From: JACVRW01 sp963808545 | Lineage (GTDB): Bacteria > Actinomycetota > Thermoleophilia > Solirubrobacterales > Thermoleophilaceae | Direction of reading: 5' to 3' | Length of the DNA: 64,000 nt | Assembly: GCA_963808545.1 (NCBI GenBank) | Contig: CAWEGB010000011.1 | Span: 62,001-126,000, forward strand | Shown here: piece by piece, positions 61,024-64,000 of the stretch | Layout of the letters: every line of letters starts with the position of its first letter | How positions within the stretch are numbered: position 1 is the stretch's first letter | The notes under the pieces: generated by a model | The model's input: the letters and a program-made list of their open reading frames with translations, nothing else | What the model was told of the DNA's origin: nothing | Databases searched by the model: none | Translations under genes and position numbers: made by a program

Positions 61024-62328
61024 TTACTCCCCGCGACCCCGGCTCGTCTTGAAGTCGATCACCAGCGGCACGCCCTGCAACTCGTAGCGCTCGCGCAACC
61101 GGTTCTCCATGAAGAACGCGTAGTCGCGGGTCACGCGGCCGCGGTGATTGACCTGGATGGCGAAGCGCGGCGGGGAGGTCTCGAATTGCGCCATGTAGTA
61201 GATGCGCAGGCGTTTGCCGCCCACTGCCGGCGGCTCGCGGATCGTCTGCACGTCGGCCACGAAGCGGTTCAGCTCGGCGGTCTGGATCCACTCCGAGGCG
61301 CGGTCGGCCAGGCGCAGCGCCTCGGCCACCAGTCGCTTCAGGCCGCGCCCGCTCTGGGCCGAGACCGCCATCACCTGCGGGCGCTGGCGCAGCTTGCGCG
61401 TCACCCGGGCCTTGGCGTCCTCGAGGTCGGTGTCGGTGACGTCCCATTTGTTGAGCGCGATGACCGTCGCGCACTTCTTCTTCATGGCCAGCTCGGCGAC
61501 GTGGAGGTCCTCCGAGGTCACGCCCTCGGTGGCGTCGCAGACCACGATGGCCACCTCGGCCCGGTCGGCCGCCTGCTCGGAGCGCAGCTGCGCGTAGTAG
61601 TCCACCGTGCCCGCCACCTTGGCCCGCCGCCTCAGGCCGGCCGTGTCCACCAGCACGACGGGGCGACCGTCGAACTCGATCCGGGTGTCGATGGAGTCGC
61701 GGGTGGTGCCCGCCACCGGGGTGACGATCACGCGCTCCTCCCCCAGCAGCCGGTTGGCCAGCGACGACTTGCCCACGTTAGGGCGGCCGATCAGCGCGAG
61801 CCGGGTGGCCTCCTCCTCAGGGGCCTCGCCGTCGGGCAGGCTCTCCACCACGCGGTCGAGCAGGTCGCCGGTGCCCAGGCCCTGGGTGGCGGAGACCGCC
61901 ACGGGGTCGCCGAGGCCGAGCCCGTAGAACTCTGCGGCCAGGCCCGTCTGGCCCGCGTCGTCGACCTTGTTGGCGGCCACGATCACCGGCGTGCTCGCGC
62001 CGCGCAGCTCGCGGGCCAGCTCGGCGTCGCCGGGCCGCAGTCCCGCCCGGGCGTCCACGACCATCACGGTCAGATCGGCTTCGCCCAGGGCGATCATCGC
62101 CTGGCGCCGGATCTCCTCGGCCATCTCGTGCTCGCCCGCGAAGTCCACGCCACCGGTGTCGATCAGAGTGAACTCCCGGCCGTTCCAGTCGGCTTCGATC
62201 TCCTTGCGGTCGCGGGTGACCCCGGCCTGCTCGTGCACTACGGCGGCTCGCGTTCCGGACAGGCGGTTGACCAGCGTGGACTTGCCCACGTTCGGGTAGC
62301 CGACGACGGCCACGGTCGGGCGCTTCAC
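61024..62328 (-). CDS. der: ribosome assembly GTPase Der (EngA)
   Basis: 434 residues with two tandem GTPase domains: 'VGYPNVGKSTLVNRLSG' with 'DTGG' and 'ANKVDD', then 'IGRPNVGKSSLANRLLG' with 'DTAG' and 'LNKWDV', and a C-terminal KH-like domain ending 'IDFKTSRGRGE'. Needed for 50S subunit maturation. The GTG start overlaps the cmk stop (GTGA), in the common aroA-cmk-der order. Confidence 0.96.
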   Translation of the reverse strand: MKRPTVAVVGYPNVGKSTLVNRLSGTRAAVVHEQAGVTRDRKEIEADWNGREFTLIDTGGVDFAGEHEMAEEIRRQAMIALGEADLTVMVVDARAGLRPGDAELARELRGASTPVIVAANKVDDAGQTGLAAEFYGLGLGDPVAVSATQGLGTGDLLDRVVESLPDGEAPEEEATRLALIGRPNVGKSSLANRLLGEERVIVTPVAGTTRDSIDTRIEFDGRPVVLVDTAGLRRRAKVAGTVDYYAQLRSEQAADRAEVAIVVCDATEGVTSEDLHVAELAMKKKCATVIALNKWDVTDTDLEDAKARVTRKLRQRPQVMAVSAQSGRGLKRLVAEALRLADRASEWIQTAELNRFVADVQTIREPPAVGGKRLRIYYMAQFETSPPRFAIQVNHRGRVTRDYAFFMENRLRERYELQGVPLVIDFKTSRGRGE

Positions 62329-62936
62329 CGCTCCGTCTCCACCAGCTCGACGATGCGAGCCACCACCTCGTCCACGCTCAGCCCGGTGGTGTCGAGCTCC
62401 ACGGCGCCCGGGGCCACGGCCAGCGGTGAGTGCTCGCGGCCGGCATCCTGTGCGTCGCGCAGGGCCTGGTCGCGCAGCACGGTCTCAATGTCGGTACCGA
62501 GCTCCGCCGCGCGGCGGCGGGCGCGCTCCTCGGGGCTGGCCGTGAGGAACACCTTGACCCCGGCCTCGGGGGCCACCACCGTGCCGATGTCCCGGCCCTC
62601 GGCCACCCAGTCGCCGCTGGCCAGGAGAGCCTTCTGCTTTCCGGCCAGCGCCTCGCGAACCGCCGGGTTGGTGGCCACACGGGAGGCGGCCTCCGAGACC
62701 TCGGGGGCGCGTATCGCCTCGGTCACGTCCTCGCCGTTGGCGATCACGCGCTCGCCCAGCTCGATATCGAGCGCGTCGGCCTGGGCCGAAGCCGCGCCGC
62801 CGTGGCGCAGGGTGAGCAGCCCGACGGCGCGATACATCGCGCCCGAGTCGAGGTAGGGGAAGCCGAGCGCCAGCGCCGCCGCGCGCGCCACCGTGCTCTT
62901 GCCCGCTCCCGCGGGACCGTCGATCGCCACGACCAT
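62325..62936 (-). CDS. cmk: cytidylate kinase
   Basis: 203 residues. 'AIDGPAGAGKSTVARAAA' is the P-loop and 'YLDSGAMYRAVGLL' and 'AEGRDIGTVVAPEAGVKVFLTAS' are CMP-kinase signatures. Phosphorylates CMP/dCMP. The stop overlaps der; it starts ten bases after aroA. Confidence 0.96.
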   Translation of the reverse strand: MVVAIDGPAGAGKSTVARAAALALGFPYLDSGAMYRAVGLLTLRHGGAASAQADALDIELGERVIANGEDVTEAIRAPEVSEAASRVATNPAVREALAGKQKALLASGDWVAEGRDIGTVVAPEAGVKVFLTASPEERARRRAAELGTDIETVLRDQALRDAQDAGREHSPLAVAPGAVELDTTGLSVDEVVARIVELVETER

Positions 62937-62946
62937 CTCGGCGAGG

Positions 62947-64000
62947 TTAGGCCAGGAGGGCTTCGAGGTCGGCCTGGAAGCCGGGATAGGACACGGCGGC
63001 GGCCTCCATGCCGGCCACCTCCACTCCCTCGGCCGAGGCCAGGCCCGCCACGGCGCCGAGCATGGCCATGCGGTGATCGCCGTGCGAGTCGATCGTCCCC
63101 CCGCGCAGCGGCGAACCGGTCCCGCGCACCACGAAGCCGTCGGCCGTCGCCTCGATGTCGGCCCCGAGGCCGCGCAGGCCCCGCACCACGCCGTCGATGC
63201 GATCCGACTCCTTCAGGCGCAGCTCCTCGGCGCCCCTGACGACGGTCTCACCCTCGGCACATGCGCCGAGCAGAGCCACCAGCGTGAGCTCGTCGATCGC
63301 CAGCGGCACCTCCTCCGGGGACACCTCCGTGGCCTCGAGCGGCGCGGAGGCCACGTCGAGCTCACCCACCGGCTCCTCGGCCGTGTCGGTGCCCGGCTCC
63401 TCGAGGTCGCCCAGGATCACCGCCCCCATGCGCTGCGCGATCCGCAGGAAGCCGGTGCGGGTCCAGTTGAGCCCGAGGTTCTTGACCACCACCCGCGAGC
63501 CGCCCACGACCGTGGCCGCCGCCACGATGAACGCCGCCGACGAGGGGTCGCCCGGGACGACGATGCGGTCGAGCTCGAGCTCGTCGACGCTCGACACGGT
63601 CATCGACAGCCCCTCGCGCTCGAACGGCACCCGGGCGCGGCGCAGCAGGCGCTCCGTGTGGTCGCGGCTCACCGATCGCTCGGTGATGGTGGTCGATCCG
63701 GAGGCGAGCATTCCGGCGAGCAGCAGGCAGGACTTGACCTGGGCGCTCGCCACCGGCAGCTCATAGTCGACTCCGTGCAGCTGCGTGCCGGTCACGGTGA
63801 GCGGCGGAAAGCGCCCGTCGCGCGCCTCCAGGCGGGCGCCCATGGCGCTCAGCGGCTCCACCACGCGGTCCACTGGGCGGCGGCGGATGGAGTCGTCGCC
63901 GTCCAGCGTCCAGACCCCGCCCGGCTGCCCGGCCAGCCAGCCGGGGAGCAGCCGCATGAGGGTCCCGGCGTTGCCCACGTCGAGCAGGCCACCGGTGGCC
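62947..64000 (-). CDS. aroA: 3-phosphoshikimate 1-carboxyvinyltransferase (EPSP synthase), partial
   Basis: The visible 351 residues are the C-terminal four fifths; the start lies beyond the right edge. 'LDVGNAGTLMRLLPG' (the N-G-x-A-T/G-like phosphate loop), 'DDSIRRRPV', 'ASAQVKSCLLLAG', 'LKESDRIDG' and 'DSHGDHRMAM' match class I-type EPSP synthases. The loop reads 'GNAGT', with Gly-Asn-Ala-Gly-Thr as usual. It makes EPSP in the shikimate pathway. Followed by cmk and der. Confidence 0.96.
   Translation of the reverse strand, partial: ATGGLLDVGNAGTLMRLLPGWLAGQPGGVWTLDGDDSIRRRPVDRVVEPLSAMGARLEARDGRFPPLTVTGTQLHGVDYELPVASAQVKSCLLLAGMLASGSTTITERSVSRDHTERLLRRARVPFEREGLSMTVSSVDELELDRIVVPGDPSSAAFIVAAATVVGGSRVVVKNLGLNWTRTGFLRIAQRMGAVILGDLEEPGTDTAEEPVGELDVASAPLEATEVSPEEVPLAIDELTLVALLGACAEGETVVRGAEELRLKESDRIDGVVRGLRGLGADIEATADGFVVRGTGSPLRGGTIDSHGDHRMAMLGAVAGLASAEGVEVAGMEAAAVSYPGFQADLEALLA

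Overview
The window is GC-rich DNA (roughly 70% by eye) with dense genes, many GTG and TTG starts and many ATGA/GTGA stop-start overlaps. It looks like a chromosome of a high-GC actinobacterium, most likely class Thermoleophilia (Solirubrobacterales or a relative). The best lineage hints are the exported protein at 31043-31741, whose short 'IAASIALFAALGGTAVAA' leader and following 'SVG..QIK..AVRSSEI' segment I associate with that group, and a set of large GT-C-like membrane proteins. The assignment is an inference from motifs and base composition, not from a database search.

Layout. 1-2117: riboflavin operon ribD-ribE-ribB(A) on the minus strand, cut by the left edge. 2235-23406: a large surface-glycan or glycolipid region with four GT-C-like membrane proteins, two alkaline-phosphatase-superfamily enzymes, an EamA carrier, a UDP-galactopyranose-mutase-like flavoenzyme, an LPG-synthase-like membrane protein, a secreted GH2 glycosidase, a GT2 with membrane anchor, two SAM methyltransferases (one frameshifted) and an MOP flippase. 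23426-24672: a PrxQ/BCP peroxiredoxin and a probable hotdog protein. 24673-28393: an accessory patch with a rifampicin-monooxygenase-like gene, a remnant of a zinc-ribbon gene and a frameshifted M28 aminopeptidase. 28394-29953: zinc ribbon, fmt and a truncated enolase-superfamily ORF. 30071-31741: two secreted proteins, one an RTX-repeat protein.

31924-41353: carbon-acid utilisation. lutA and a fused lutB-lutC point left; the lactate/glycolate permease lctP followed by glcD-glcE-glcF points right. Malate synthase (45853-47448) lies nearby, so glycolate to glyoxylate to malate is a plausible route; no isocitrate lyase is visible here. 41316-43440 is a divergent MarR/DHA2-efflux pair with a candidate operator between them. 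ettA follows. 47664-50573 is a tightly overlapped operon of PfkB kinase, aldolase-like protein and Gfo/Idh/MocA oxidoreductase, which looks like catabolism of an unidentified polyol or sugar.

50583-64000 is mostly housekeeping: def, priA, a class III adenylate cyclase, a short MetE-type methyltransferase paired with a half-length GcvT-like protein, a LysE exporter, Ohr/OsmC, metK, a tryptophanase-type lyase, a damaged DUF559 protein, der, cmk and aroA (cut by the right edge).

I saw no rRNA, tRNA, CRISPR array, insertion sequence, integrase or phage module. Several genes carry single-base frameshifts (about 6375, 17212, 27070, 27415 and 28186). These could be real decay or read errors, and that ambiguity affects how the broken genes should be read.
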